Shown here: positions 1-6,293 of the stretch, in pieces
Position numbering within the stretch: the first letter of the stretch is position 1
How the letters are laid out: each line of letters begins with the position of its first letter
DNA from: an uncultured Clostridia bacterium
Lineage (GTDB): Bacteria > Bacillota > Clostridia > Oscillospirales > Acutalibacteraceae
Assembly: GCA_958436475.1 (NCBI GenBank)
Contig: CAUBKG010000057.1
Location: 1 to 12,283, forward strand
Length of the DNA: 12,283 nucleotides
Direction: 5' to 3'
The notes under the pieces: model-generated
Databases searched by the model: none
Seen by the model: the letters and a program-made list of their open reading frames with translations, nothing else
What the model was told of the DNA's origin: nothing
Made by a program: the position numbers and the translations under genes

Positions 1-11
1 AGGACGAGAAC

Positions 12-35
12 GCAGCCAACGCTCATTTTGGCTGC
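12..35. other. Stem-loop at the window edge, no gene
   Basis: GCAGCCAA (12-19) pairs perfectly with TTGGCTGC (28-35) around an 8-nt loop. A second possible pairing, TGGCAG (36-41) with CTGCCA (98-103), would enclose the next 56 bases. No reading frame with a start and Shine-Dalgarno crosses this segment. It lies downstream of the dehydrogenase on the minus strand and is cut by the window edge, so it may be the end of a structured RNA or a dispersed repeat whose remainder is outside. I cannot name a family. Confidence 0.4.
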
Positions 36-109
36 TGGCAGGCATGTTGCCCCTTATACACCGAGGGTAATCATTTTTAAGAACCTTCTGTTTCAATCTG
101 CCACAAAAG

Positions 110-146
110 CAAACGCGCAGCGTTTGTGAGCGGCCCTGCGGGCCGC
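110..146 (-). terminator. Tandem hairpins after the dehydrogenase gene
   Basis: Reading the minus strand after the stop codon at 151-153, GCGGCCC/GGGCCGC (130-146, 3-nt loop) is followed by CAAACGC/GCGTTTG (110-126, 3-nt loop), then GCTTTTG. Both stems are 7 bp and perfect. The second has only a four-T tract, displaced by two bases. This is where the left-arm transcript would be expected to end, but neither hairpin is a canonical strong intrinsic terminator. Confidence 0.45.
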
Positions 147-150
147 CGTC

Positions 151-1317
151 CTACAGAGCTAAGCGGAGGATGTTCGCAACGTCCTCCCGGCCGAGCTTTT
201 TAAAATTGCCGAGGAAATCGCAGCCCACCATGCTTTTGCCGGCCATTTCCTCGAGCCTTGCGTCGTCGATTCCCGCGTCCCGGAGGCGGACGGGGAGGCC
301 GAGGCTCCGATAGAACGCTTCCAGCCGGCGAATGCCCTCTTCGATGATGAGCTCCTCCTCGCCCGGCGCGTAATCCACGCCGAACACGCGCACTGCAAAC
401 TGCACGAACTTCTGCGGCCCCGCCGGATACACATAGCGCATCCACGCCGGGAATACAATGGAGAGCCCAGCGCCGTGGGCGATATCGTAAATCCCGCTGA
501 GCTCGTGCTCGATGCCGTGAGAGGCCCAGTCTCCCATGCGGCCCACGTTCAGATACTGGTTGTGCGCCACCGTGCCCGCCCACATGATCTCCGCGCGGTA
601 ATCGTAATTTTCCGGCTCGCTGAGCACGAGGGGCGCATAGGCGGTCACCGTTTTCATGGCGGCCTCCAGGAGGCGGTCGGTGAGGTCCACATGGTCTACC
701 TGGGTAAAATACCGCTCCATGAGGTGGGCCAGGATGTCGGACGCGCCGCAGGCCGTCTGGTAAGGGGAAAGGGAAAAGCAGTTCTCCGGATTCAGGATGG
801 AAAACCTCGGGATGATGCCGCTGCCGCTCATGCCGCGCTTGAAAGCGCCCTCTTCGTTTGTGATGACCGCGTCGGGAGACATTTCCGAGCCCGCCGCGGG
901 AATGGTGAGCACCGTGCCCACCGGCAGAGCGTCTTCCGCAGGGAGGCCCTTTGTAAAATAGTCCCACACATCCCCCTCATACCGCACGCCGGCGGCGATG
1001 GCCTTGGCGGAGTCGATCACGCTTCCCCCGCCCACGGCGAGAATGAAATCGATCCCCTTCTCCCGGCAGAAGCGGATCCCCTCCCGCACGAGCGAAAGCC
1101 GCGGGTTCGGCTGCACGCCGCCGAGCTCATAAAAGGGAATCCCCGCCGTTTGGAGCGCACCGGCCACGCGGGAATATACGCCGTTTCGCTTGATGCTCCC
1201 GCCGCCGTAATGCAGGAGCACCCGGCTGCCGTGCTGTTTCACGCTTTCCCCGAGAAGCTGTTCGGCGTTTCTCCCGAACACGATCTTACAGGGATTCTGA
1301 TATACGAAATCGAGCAT
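151..1317 (-). CDS. Iron-containing alcohol dehydrogenase, YqhD/BDH type
   Basis: This 388-residue protein belongs to the group III iron-type alcohol dehydrogenases, cytosolic NAD(P)H-dependent reductases of aldehydes to alcohols (butanol dehydrogenase, YqhD). The N-terminal dinucleotide-binding half carries YGGGS (residues 37-41) and GGGSVIDSAKA (96-106). The C-terminal metal-binding half carries GASDILAH (191-198) and HGIEHELSGIYDIAHG (267-282). The expected ligands D194, H198, H267 and H281 are all present, at the numbering known for E. coli YqhD. The YGGGS motif is typical of the NADPH-preferring YqhD/BDH branch. The start is ATG at 1317, with GGAAGG 7 nt upstream. It is the last of three minus-strand genes, 60 bp after the small cysteine protein. 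A redox-balancing role in fermentation is likely; the actual substrate cannot be read from sequence. Confidence 0.93.
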   Translation of the reverse strand: MLDFVYQNPCKIVFGRNAEQLLGESVKQHGSRVLLHYGGGSIKRNGVYSRVAGALQTAGIPFYELGGVQPNPRLSLVREGIRFCREKGIDFILAVGGGSVIDSAKAIAAGVRYEGDVWDYFTKGLPAEDALPVGTVLTIPAAGSEMSPDAVITNEEGAFKRGMSGSGIIPRFSILNPENCFSLSPYQTACGASDILAHLMERYFTQVDHVDLTDRLLEAAMKTVTAYAPLVLSEPENYDYRAEIMWAGTVAHNQYLNVGRMGDWASHGIEHELSGIYDIAHGAGLSIVFPAWMRYVYPAGPQKFVQFAVRVFGVDYAPGEEELIIEEGIRRLEAFYRSLGLPVRLRDAGIDDARLEEMAGKSMVGCDFLGNFKKLGREDVANILRLAL

Positions 1318-1377
1318 AGATAGACCTTCCTTTCTCTATCCCTTACCGCCGGGGCGCGCCCCTTTGGTTCTTCAGCT

Positions 1378-1596
1378 TTAATCCAGCGAAAAATCCTCCG
1401 GGGAAAAGCGCGGGAGCTCCGGCGCGGGCCGGGGCTTGCGCTTTAAGGGGTCATACCGGAACCGCCTGCAGCGGTAATCGGGCGGCAAAACCCCGTGCCG
1501 CTCGCAGAGGATGGACTTTCCGTCTTTTGAAGGGCGGCCGTGCGCGCAGTATTCGCAGGCGGGTTCCACCGCTTCGCCGTATAATTTCCGCTTCAT
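1378..1596 (-). CDS. Small four-cysteine protein, unknown function
   Basis: A 72-residue basic protein. Four cysteines at 14, 17, 31 and 43 form a CxxC-x13-C-x11-C pattern that could hold one zinc ion, although no named zinc-finger family fits. The C-terminal part is proline-rich and ends in an acidic tail (SPEDFSLD). No signal peptide or membrane segment is visible. The ATG at 1596 has GGAAGG 4 nt upstream, and a second GGAAAGG-like stretch lies just before it. The gene sits 95 bp after ylbJ and 60 bp before the dehydrogenase, in the same direction, so co-transcription is possible. The YCRRFRYDPLKR-type centre (near 41-53) looks like a small family I associate with Clostridia, but no function is known to me. 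It is not a shadow, because its opposite-strand frames lack ribosome sites. Confidence 0.72.
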   Translation of the reverse strand: MKRKLYGEAVEPACEYCAHGRPSKDGKSILCERHGVLPPDYRCRRFRYDPLKRKPRPAPELPRFSPEDFSLD

Positions 1597-1691
1597 AGGC
1601 CCTTCCTTTCCTTTGTCGTTCTCTTATTTATGCTCCGAAACACTCCTTTGCCTCCTGCGGCGCGGGAGCACGAAATGGTATTTTTATTTTA

Positions 1692-2762
1692 TCACAGTTC
1701 CCCGGTAAAATCCACCCGCGGGCGGGCGCCGCCCGCCCCTGAGCACACCAGCACGGCGGAAAGCACCATCAGCATGAACGAAGCGCCGATGCTTCCCGTT
1801 CCCAGCGCCGGCAGTGGAGCGGCCCCGTTTGCAAAGGCGGGCGCCGCCGCGGGGAATAGCACGAAAAGGCCCTTGCAGATGAGGGCGCAGAGTAGGGCGC
1901 AGAGAGTGCGCGCCGCGAAAAAGCGGGACAGCCGCAGGCGGGGGAGGGCAGAAAGGATCTGGCAGTGCACCGAAAGCCCGCCGAACCCACAGGCCGCCGC
2001 CACGCCGAGCGGGCCGAAAGCCTCAAACGCAGCGCGGCTGCCCACCGTTACCTCCAAAAGGGGCGCGAGCACGCAGGATACCTCCTCCGGCAGGGAAAGC
2101 GACCCCGCCACGGAAATGACCGCGGCAAACAGAATGACCCACGCGCAGATAACGAACATGCCGTTCGAGGCGGCCGCCGTCCCCTCTACAAACGCTTCCG
2201 CAAGGGAATTCCGCCGCTCCCCCTGCGGCGCCGCCGGTCGGTAGCGGATAAAACGGGAAAAAATCACGCCCGTGAGAAGGCAGGAAAGCACACAGGAAAC
2301 ATACAGTACCGTGCCGCAAGCGGCGCTGCCGAGCACGGCCGAGCCGACCGCGCCGATGGCGAAGGTGGGCCCCGGGCAGCAGCAGATGAGCGCCATCTGC
2401 TCTGCCTGGTCTTCTTCGAGGAGGCCGCGCTCCAGCAGGCGCGCGGCGTTCTGCGCTCCCACTGGATACCCCCCGATGAAGGACATGAGGATCCCCGCGG
2501 CCGCCGTGCCCGGCAGGCGGAACAGCCGCTTGGTCACCGGCTGGAACCACCGGCCGAGCAGCTCCGAGCCGCCGGAGAGCACCAGAAAGCAGGATACCGC
2601 CATAAAGGGGAAAAGCATCGGGATAACCGTTTGCGCGCAGAGCAGCAGCCCCGACCGCGCCCCCTCTGCCGCGGCTTCGAGCCGGCAGAGCAGCAGCACG
2701 GCCGCCGCCGTGCAGAAAAGCACCGCAAGTAGCCTTCTCCTATCCTGTTTTTTTGGCTTCAT
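1692..2762 (-). CDS. ylbJ: YlbJ-like sporulation integral membrane protein
   Basis: A 356-residue polytopic membrane protein of the nucleoside-recognition/gate-domain superfamily that includes YlbJ and the spore maturation proteins SpmA/SpmB. Visible hydrophobic segments include residues about 9-27, 37-63, 86-100, 120-170 and several in the C-terminal third. The family signature is clear: SFIGGYPVGAQNAARLLERG (about 94-113), then an invariant-looking GPTFAIGAVGSAVLG stretch near 130-145. In B. subtilis, YlbJ is a mother-cell sporulation protein needed for heat-resistant spores; its transported substrate, if any, is unknown. The ATG at 2762 has AAAGGGG 8 nt upstream. The gene is divergent from yqfC across a 276-bp spacer. 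Where relatives usually have polar residues before the GP motif, this protein has three consecutive cysteines (ICCCPGP). The exact subfamily could be a YlbJ paralogue rather than the orthologue. Confidence 0.82.
   Translation of the reverse strand: MKPKKQDRRRLLAVLFCTAAAVLLLCRLEAAAEGARSGLLLCAQTVIPMLFPFMAVSCFLVLSGGSELLGRWFQPVTKRLFRLPGTAAAGILMSFIGGYPVGAQNAARLLERGLLEEDQAEQMALICCCPGPTFAIGAVGSAVLGSAACGTVLYVSCVLSCLLTGVIFSRFIRYRPAAPQGERRNSLAEAFVEGTAAASNGMFVICAWVILFAAVISVAGSLSLPEEVSCVLAPLLEVTVGSRAAFEAFGPLGVAAACGFGGLSVHCQILSALPRLRLSRFFAARTLCALLCALICKGLFVLFPAAAPAFANGAAPLPALGTGSIGASFMLMVLSAVLVCSGAGGARPRVDFTGEL
1720..1738. repeat. GC hairpin inside the 3' end of ylbJ
   Basis: GGGCGGGC (1720-1727) pairs perfectly with GCCCGCCC (1731-1738) around a 3-nt loop. 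It lies in coding sequence 26 bases before the ylbJ stop. On the minus strand the nearest T tract (four T) is about ten bases past the stem, so it is at best a weak pause or terminator site. Confidence 0.35.
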
Positions 2763-2828
2763 CCCATCTTCCCCTTTCTCCGCCGGGCGGGAGCATTTCT
2801 TCCGCCTTCCTCTAAACGCCCCGTGCCC

Positions 2829-2848
2829 CCCGCTCCCTTTGGAGCGGG
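2829..2848. repeat. Hairpin in the ylbJ-yqfC divergent spacer
   Basis: CCCGCTCC (2829-2836) and GGAGCGGG (2841-2848) form a perfect 8-bp stem with a CTTT loop. There is no T tract on either side, so it is not an intrinsic terminator in either direction. It would sit in the leader of the ylbJ transcript if that starts further right. Confidence 0.4.
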
Positions 2849-2869
2849 AAGCTCCTTGCCCTAAGTTAT

Positions 2870-2887
2870 ATGCCGCGGGGCATTTTT
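2870..2887 (+). terminator. Short hairpin plus T tract, weak
   Basis: ATGCC (2870-2874) pairs with GGCAT (2879-2883) around a GCGG loop and runs into further T residues to 2887. It has terminator shape on the plus strand, but the stem is only 5 bp and no plus-strand gene lies upstream. It could block stray rightward transcription, or be part of a control region for either flanking sporulation gene. Confidence 0.25.
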
Positions 2888-2920
2888 ATAGTCCTTCGGG
2901 CATAAATCTTAATACGTGCA

Positions 2921-2962
2921 GGATACCCTCGCCATACCAGAGGGTAAGGATACGATCGCCAT
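2921..2962. repeat. Imperfect 15-base direct repeat around a hairpin
   Basis: Two copies, 2921-2935 and 2948-2962, share GGATAC and TCGCCAT and differ only at two central bases (CC versus GA). Between and overlapping them, TACCCTC (2924-2930) pairs with GAGGGTA (2940-2946) as a perfect 7-bp stem with a 9-nt loop. The repeat is about 80 bp upstream of yqfC in the divergent spacer, where regulator binding would be expected. Confidence 0.4.
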
Positions 2963-3038
2963 CCAAACACGCTCCGGCACGGCAAATATATGCCTTCACA
3001 GAATTGGCGGCGCAAGCCTAAAACGGGGGGTGAATGCT

Positions 3039-3347
3039 TTGACAACCAGAAAACGGCGGCGGAACACCCGCTGCCCGGAAAAGCCCAGCTCGGGCGAGCG
3101 CATTACACAGGCGCTGGATATCCCTCCCATCGCCGCCTCCGGCGTGGCCCATATCGAACTCATGGGCAACCGGGAGGCCATTGTGGACGGCGTGTGCGGC
3201 GTGGTGGAATACGATGAAAACATCATCCGACTCAACACGGGGAAAAGCATGGTCAAGTTTACCGGAAAGGGCCTCGCCATCCAGGTATTTACGCAAAACC
3301 AGGCCATGATCGCCGGATATATCGCTTCGGTAGAATTTGTATTGTGA
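3039..3347 (+). CDS. yqfC: Sporulation protein YqfC (YabP family)
   Basis: A 102-residue protein of the YabP/YqfC family, made in the mother cell under sigma-E in B. subtilis and needed for proper spore formation; its biochemical role is not established. The basic N terminus (TTRKRRR) is followed by the family core: DIPP near 29-32, an HIELMGNREAIVDG stretch, VVEYDENIIRLNTG, then a C terminus ending in IASVEFVL. The start is chosen as TTG at 3039, with a run of six G at 3025-3030 and an 8-nt spacer; this gives the usual family length of about 95-100. A GTG at 3030 is in frame but overlaps the G run, and the longer open frame from 2916 has no ribosome site. The gene is followed at once by yqfD, whose Shine-Dalgarno overlaps this stop codon, so the pair is translationally coupled. 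Confidence 0.88.
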   Translation: MTTRKRRRNTRCPEKPSSGERITQALDIPPIAASGVAHIELMGNREAIVDGVCGVVEYDENIIRLNTGKSMVKFTGKGLAIQVFTQNQAMIAGYIASVEFVL

Positions 3348-3351
3348 GGTG
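3346..3351 (+). promoter_or_regulatory. Shine-Dalgarno that fixes the yqfD start
   Basis: GAGGTG overlaps the TGA stop of yqfC (3345-3347) and lies 6 nt before a TTG codon at 3358. It rules out the longer in-frame starts at 3337 and 3349 and implies coupled translation of yqfC and yqfD. Confidence 0.65.
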
Positions 3352-3357
3352 CTCCCT

Positions 3358-4560
3358 TTGTTTGCAGTGTGGTTGTTCCGGTATTTTTTCGGATATGTGC
3401 GCTTCGAGACGCGCGGCGGGTTCCCGGAGCGCTTTTTGAATCTGGCCGCGCGAAGCGGCGCCGCTCTCTGGCAGGTGACGAAATCGGGGGAAACCCTTTC
3501 CTGCTTCACCCACGCCCATGATTATTTCCTTCTGCGGGGCCCCGCTAAAAAAGCCGGCGTCTGCCTCAGGGTGCGGGAAAAGCACGGGCTCCCCTTCCTT
3601 CTCCATCGCTACCGGAAGCGCGTCGGGTTCCTTTCGGGCCTGGCGCTGTTTTTTGTTTTGCTGTTTGTGCTTTCCCAGTTCGTGTGGACCATCCGCATCA
3701 CGGGGAACGCTTCCGTTTCCTCCCGCGTTATCACCCAGCAGCTCGGCGAGCTGGGGCTTCGTTCGGGCAGCTTTTCCAAAAACGTGGATGAAACCGCCAT
3801 CCAGCAGGAGCTTCTTCTGCGCATGCCCGAGCTTTCGTGGATCTCCATTTATATCAAGGGGAGCACGGCGGAGGTGGAGGTGCGCGAAACGGTGGAACGC
3901 CCCGATATCCTCCCCACCTCCACCCCCTGCAACATCGTGGCCGAGCGGGACGGGCGCATCCTTTCGGTGGAGGCCTACAGCGGCCGGCGCGAGGTAGCCG
4001 ACGGCGCGGCGGTGGCGGCGGGCCAGCTGCTGGTGACCGGCGCGGTAGACGATAAGCTCGGCGATACGGTCTTCGTGCATTCCTCCGCCAAGGTGATGGC
4101 CGAAACCACCCGGACGCTGACGGTGAGCGTACCCCTGCACGCGGAACGCTCCTACCTCACCGATGTGCGTTACGACCGGCGCACCCTTTTCCTCTTCGGG
4201 CTGGAGGTGCCGCTGTATGTGGGGAAGCTTCCCGACACCGATTATTCGGTATCCGATTCCGATTCCCCCCTTACCCTGTTCGGCGCGGAGCTGCCCATCG
4301 GCACGGCCAACAGCTGTTACCGCCGGATCGACAAAGCCGTGACCGATATGACCGAGGAAGAGGCGGAAGCTTACGCCCGCGCCCTGACCGAACTTCGGAA
4401 GATCGACGAGATGAGCGATGTGCAGATCAAAAGCGAGGAATCGGCGGTTTCGGTCTCCGATGGTGTCCTCACCCTGACCACGACCTGCGAATGCATCGAG
4501 GATATCGCAAAACAGGAAGAAATTTTAATGGATCATCAAGAAATCCCGGAAAATGGATGA
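3358..4560 (+). CDS. yqfD: Sporulation protein YqfD
   Basis: A 400-residue membrane-anchored protein of the YqfD family (about 398 residues in B. subtilis), paired with yqfC and sigma-E controlled there. An N-terminal cytoplasmic part (about 1-88) contains the conserved FGYVRFE and a region near THAHDYFLLRGPAKKAG. One strong membrane segment follows at about 90-110. Directly after it, TIRITGN opens a POTRA-like module (about 112-160), then a mostly beta outer part. The acidic helix near DMTEEEAEAYARALTELRKI is also typical. The role is in the mother cell during spore development; the mechanism is unknown. The TTG start at 3358 gives MFAVWLFRYFFGYVRF, which matches the family's start. The stop codon overlaps the -35 element of the next promoter. 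Confidence 0.92.
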   Translation: MFAVWLFRYFFGYVRFETRGGFPERFLNLAARSGAALWQVTKSGETLSCFTHAHDYFLLRGPAKKAGVCLRVREKHGLPFLLHRYRKRVGFLSGLALFFVLLFVLSQFVWTIRITGNASVSSRVITQQLGELGLRSGSFSKNVDETAIQQELLLRMPELSWISIYIKGSTAEVEVRETVERPDILPTSTPCNIVAERDGRILSVEAYSGRREVADGAAVAAGQLLVTGAVDDKLGDTVFVHSSAKVMAETTRTLTVSVPLHAERSYLTDVRYDRRTLFLFGLEVPLYVGKLPDTDYSVSDSDSPLTLFGAELPIGTANSCYRRIDKAVTDMTEEEAEAYARALTELRKIDEMSDVQIKSEESAVSVSDGVLTLTTTCECIEDIAKQEEILMDHQEIPENG

Positions 4561-4584
4561 CAAACCCCAATCTTGTGTTATAAT
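4557..4584 (+). promoter_or_regulatory. Strong sigma-A type promoter for the phoH operon
   Basis: The -35 box ATGACA (4557-4562, five of six matches to TTGACA) and a perfect -10 TATAAT (4579-4584) are separated by 16 bp. The -10 is preceded by TGT, giving a full extended -10 (TGTTATAAT). Transcription would start near 4591. The -35 overlaps the stop codon of yqfD, so housekeeping expression of phoH onward is separated from sporulation expression of yqfCD. Confidence 0.82.
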
Positions 4585-4590
4585 AATTAT

Positions 4591-4806
4591 AAAGCAATTA
4601 TTGCCAGAGGCGCTCTCACGCCGTCCGCGCGGTGGGCCCGGCGATGCTGCCGGAGCGCTCCGCGCTCAAAGGCTATATTTTCGAAATAGAATTTTTTGCC
4701 TGCGTTTTTGCCGCAGGCCCGCCCCCGCAGAGGGGCATACTACCGGTATCCCCCGAGGAGCCGGCGCTCCCTACCAAAAACGTTCAAAACAAAGGAGAAA
4801 ATGCGA
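4591..4806 (+). promoter_or_regulatory. Structured 5' leader of phoH mRNA
   Basis: About 215 nt lie between the predicted start of transcription and the phoH ATG. They contain the 12-base palindrome CGGAGCGCTCCG (4651-4662), a weak AT stem (4673-4689) followed by six T (4692-4697), a perfect 7-bp stem GCCTGCG/CGCAGGC (4698-4718), and GGGG-C-ATAC pairing with GTAT-C-CCCC (4732-4754) with one C-C mismatch and a 5-nt loop. The weak stem plus T tract could act as an attenuator, with the next hairpin reusing the T-tract edge. I recognise no known riboswitch consensus here. Confidence 0.45.
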
Positions 4807-5781
4807 ATGGCGGAACAAACCCTCAGCATCGACCGGATGGAACAGGCCGTGAACCTGTTCGGCAGCTTCGATGAAAACATCCGGCTGATTGAAAATCACT
4901 TCCATGTGAAGGCGGTATGCCGGGGGGAGGACCTGAAGGTCAGCGGTGAAAATGCGGAAGACGTTTCCGCCGCGGTTCGCGCCATCGGCGCCCTGCTGAA
5001 CCTGCTCAACAAGGGCGAAACCCTTTCCGAGCAGAACGTGAGGTATGTGATATCCCTCGTGGAGGAGGGCAACGAAGACCAGATCGGCGAAATCGTGACC
5101 GGCTGCGTGTGCATCACCTCCAAGGGGCGGCCCATCAAGCCCAAAACGCTGGGCCAGAAAACCTACATCGAGGCCATCAAAAACAACAGCATCACCTTCG
5201 GCGTGGGCCCGGCAGGCACCGGCAAGACCTACCTCGCGGTGGCGCTGGCGGTCGCCGCCTTCCGCGCGGGGGAGGTAAACCGCATTATCCTCACCCGACC
5301 GGCGGTGGAAGCGGGGGAAAAGCTGGGCTTTCTGCCCGGCGACCTCCAGCATAAGGTGGACCCTTACCTGCGCCCGCTTTACGACGCGCTCTTCGATATG
5401 TTCGGAAGCGAAAATTTCCAGCGCTACCAGGAGCGCGGAAATATCGAGGTGGCCCCGCTCGCCTATATGCGCGGCCGCACCCTGGACGATAGCTTCATTA
5501 TTTTGGACGAAGCGCAGAACACCACCAAAGAGCAGATGAAAATGTTCCTCACCCGCATGGGCTTCAATTCGAAAATCGTGGTGACCGGCGACGTGACCCA
5601 GATCGACCTGCCGGACGGCCGCAAAAGCGGCCTCATCGACGTGATCCGCATTTTAAAGGGGATCGACGATATCGCGATCGTCCATCTCACCGAGCGGGAC
5701 GTCGTCCGCCACAAGCTGGTGCAGGAGATCGTGAAAGCCTATGCCCGCGCGGAAGAAAATAAAAACAGGAGGACCGTATGA
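4807..5781 (+). CDS. phoH: PhoH family P-loop ATPase
   Basis: This 324-residue protein is a PhoH/PhoL-type ATPase, cytoplasmic and linked to RNA metabolism by its fixed pairing with ybeY. The N-terminal 110 residues hold a small KH-like region (about 22-65). The ATPase domain has Walker A GPAGTGKT (134-141), a TRPAVEAGEKLGFLPGD stretch (163-179), Walker B FIILDEAQN (230-238), sensor-like VVTGDVTQIDLP (258-269), and an arginine-rich C terminus. The start at ATG 4807 leaves a 9-nt spacer from GGAG (4794-4797). The in-frame ATG at 4801 would leave only 3 nt, so it is less likely but possible. The stop overlaps the ybeY start by 4 nt (ATGA), which implies translational coupling. The biological substrate of PhoH proteins remains unsettled. 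Confidence 0.93.
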   Translation: MAEQTLSIDRMEQAVNLFGSFDENIRLIENHFHVKAVCRGEDLKVSGENAEDVSAAVRAIGALLNLLNKGETLSEQNVRYVISLVEEGNEDQIGEIVTGCVCITSKGRPIKPKTLGQKTYIEAIKNNSITFGVGPAGTGKTYLAVALAVAAFRAGEVNRIILTRPAVEAGEKLGFLPGDLQHKVDPYLRPLYDALFDMFGSENFQRYQERGNIEVAPLAYMRGRTLDDSFIILDEAQNTTKEQMKMFLTRMGFNSKIVVTGDVTQIDLPDGRKSGLIDVIRILKGIDDIAIVHLTERDVVRHKLVQEIVKAYARAEENKNRRTV

Positions 5782-6287
5782 ACAGCCGATTAAAAGTTTT
5801 GATCCGCAACCAGCAATCCAAAGTCAAAATCCCAACGGGGCTCCGCCTGCTGATCCGCCGCTGCTGCGCCGCTGTCCTCACCCTCGAGGGGCTGGACGAT
5901 ATGTTTGAAGTGAGCGTGTCTTTTGTGGACAACCACCAGATCCAGAAGCTCAACCAGAAATACCGGAATATCGATATGCCGACCGACGTCCTCTCCTTCC
6001 CCCTCTCGGAAAACGGGAAATACGAGCTCAATCACGATACCGGCGCCAAAATGCTCGGCGATATCGTCCTTTCCATGGAGCGCGCCCAAACCCAGGCCGA
6101 GGATTTCGGCCACAGCATCCAGCGCGAGGTGGGGTACCTCGTGGCGCATTCCATGCTGCACCTGCTCGGCTACGACCATGAAAACAACGGCCTGGAAGCC
6201 GTACATATGCGGGAAAAGGAGGAGGCCGTTATGACCCAGCTCGGCCTTCCCCGAGACGCCAGCTATGTGATGACAGACGAGGAATAA
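5778..6287 (+). CDS. ybeY: Endoribonuclease YbeY
   Basis: A 169-residue single-domain metal-dependent RNase, which takes part in 16S rRNA 3'-end maturation and ribosome quality control. The zinc motif HSMLHLLGYDH (124-134) supplies H124, H128 and H134. Upstream, KYRNIDMPTDVLSFP (61-75) contains the conserved arginine (R63) and the TDVLSFP core, and LGDIVLS (93-99) is also typical. It starts on the ATG that overlaps the phoH stop; an AGGAGG-like stretch at 5767-5772 precedes it inside phoH. The N-terminal 40 residues are somewhat basic (KVLIRNQQSKVKIPTGLRLLIRR), as in other clostridial forms. The order phoH-ybeY-dgkA-era is a conserved Firmicutes arrangement. Confidence 0.95.
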   Translation: MNSRLKVLIRNQQSKVKIPTGLRLLIRRCCAAVLTLEGLDDMFEVSVSFVDNHQIQKLNQKYRNIDMPTDVLSFPLSENGKYELNHDTGAKMLGDIVLSMERAQTQAEDFGHSIQREVGYLVAHSMLHLLGYDHENNGLEAVHMREKEEAVMTQLGLPRDASYVMTDEE

Positions 6288-6293
6288 ACCGCC

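Noticed and set aside
1..60. Resemblance to the SRP RNA domain IV (AGG...GAA...CAGCC)
   Set aside because: The AGCAG side of the internal loop and the three-pair stem under the tetraloop do not align, and a local 8-bp hairpin uses the same bases.
475..1323. 282-codon plus-strand open frame
   Set aside because: It is antisense to the well-supported dehydrogenase, shows no family motif and arises from GC-rich codon use.
1351..1362. Palindrome GGGGCGCGCCCC between two minus-strand genes
   Set aside because: Self-complementary but short, with no T tract on either side; expected by chance in GC-rich spacer, so not called a terminator.
2916..3038. Longer N terminus for yqfC
   Set aside because: The extension has no family similarity and no Shine-Dalgarno. 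It also crosses the direct repeat and hairpin of the spacer.
3289..4140. 283-codon minus-strand open frame
   Set aside because: It overlaps yqfC/yqfD on the opposite strand, is low-complexity in His/Gly/Arg and has no ribosome site.
4591..4806. T-box or other riboswitch in the phoH leader
   Set aside because: No T-box GGTGGNACC-type sequence or other remembered consensus is present, and the downstream genes are not typical riboswitch targets.
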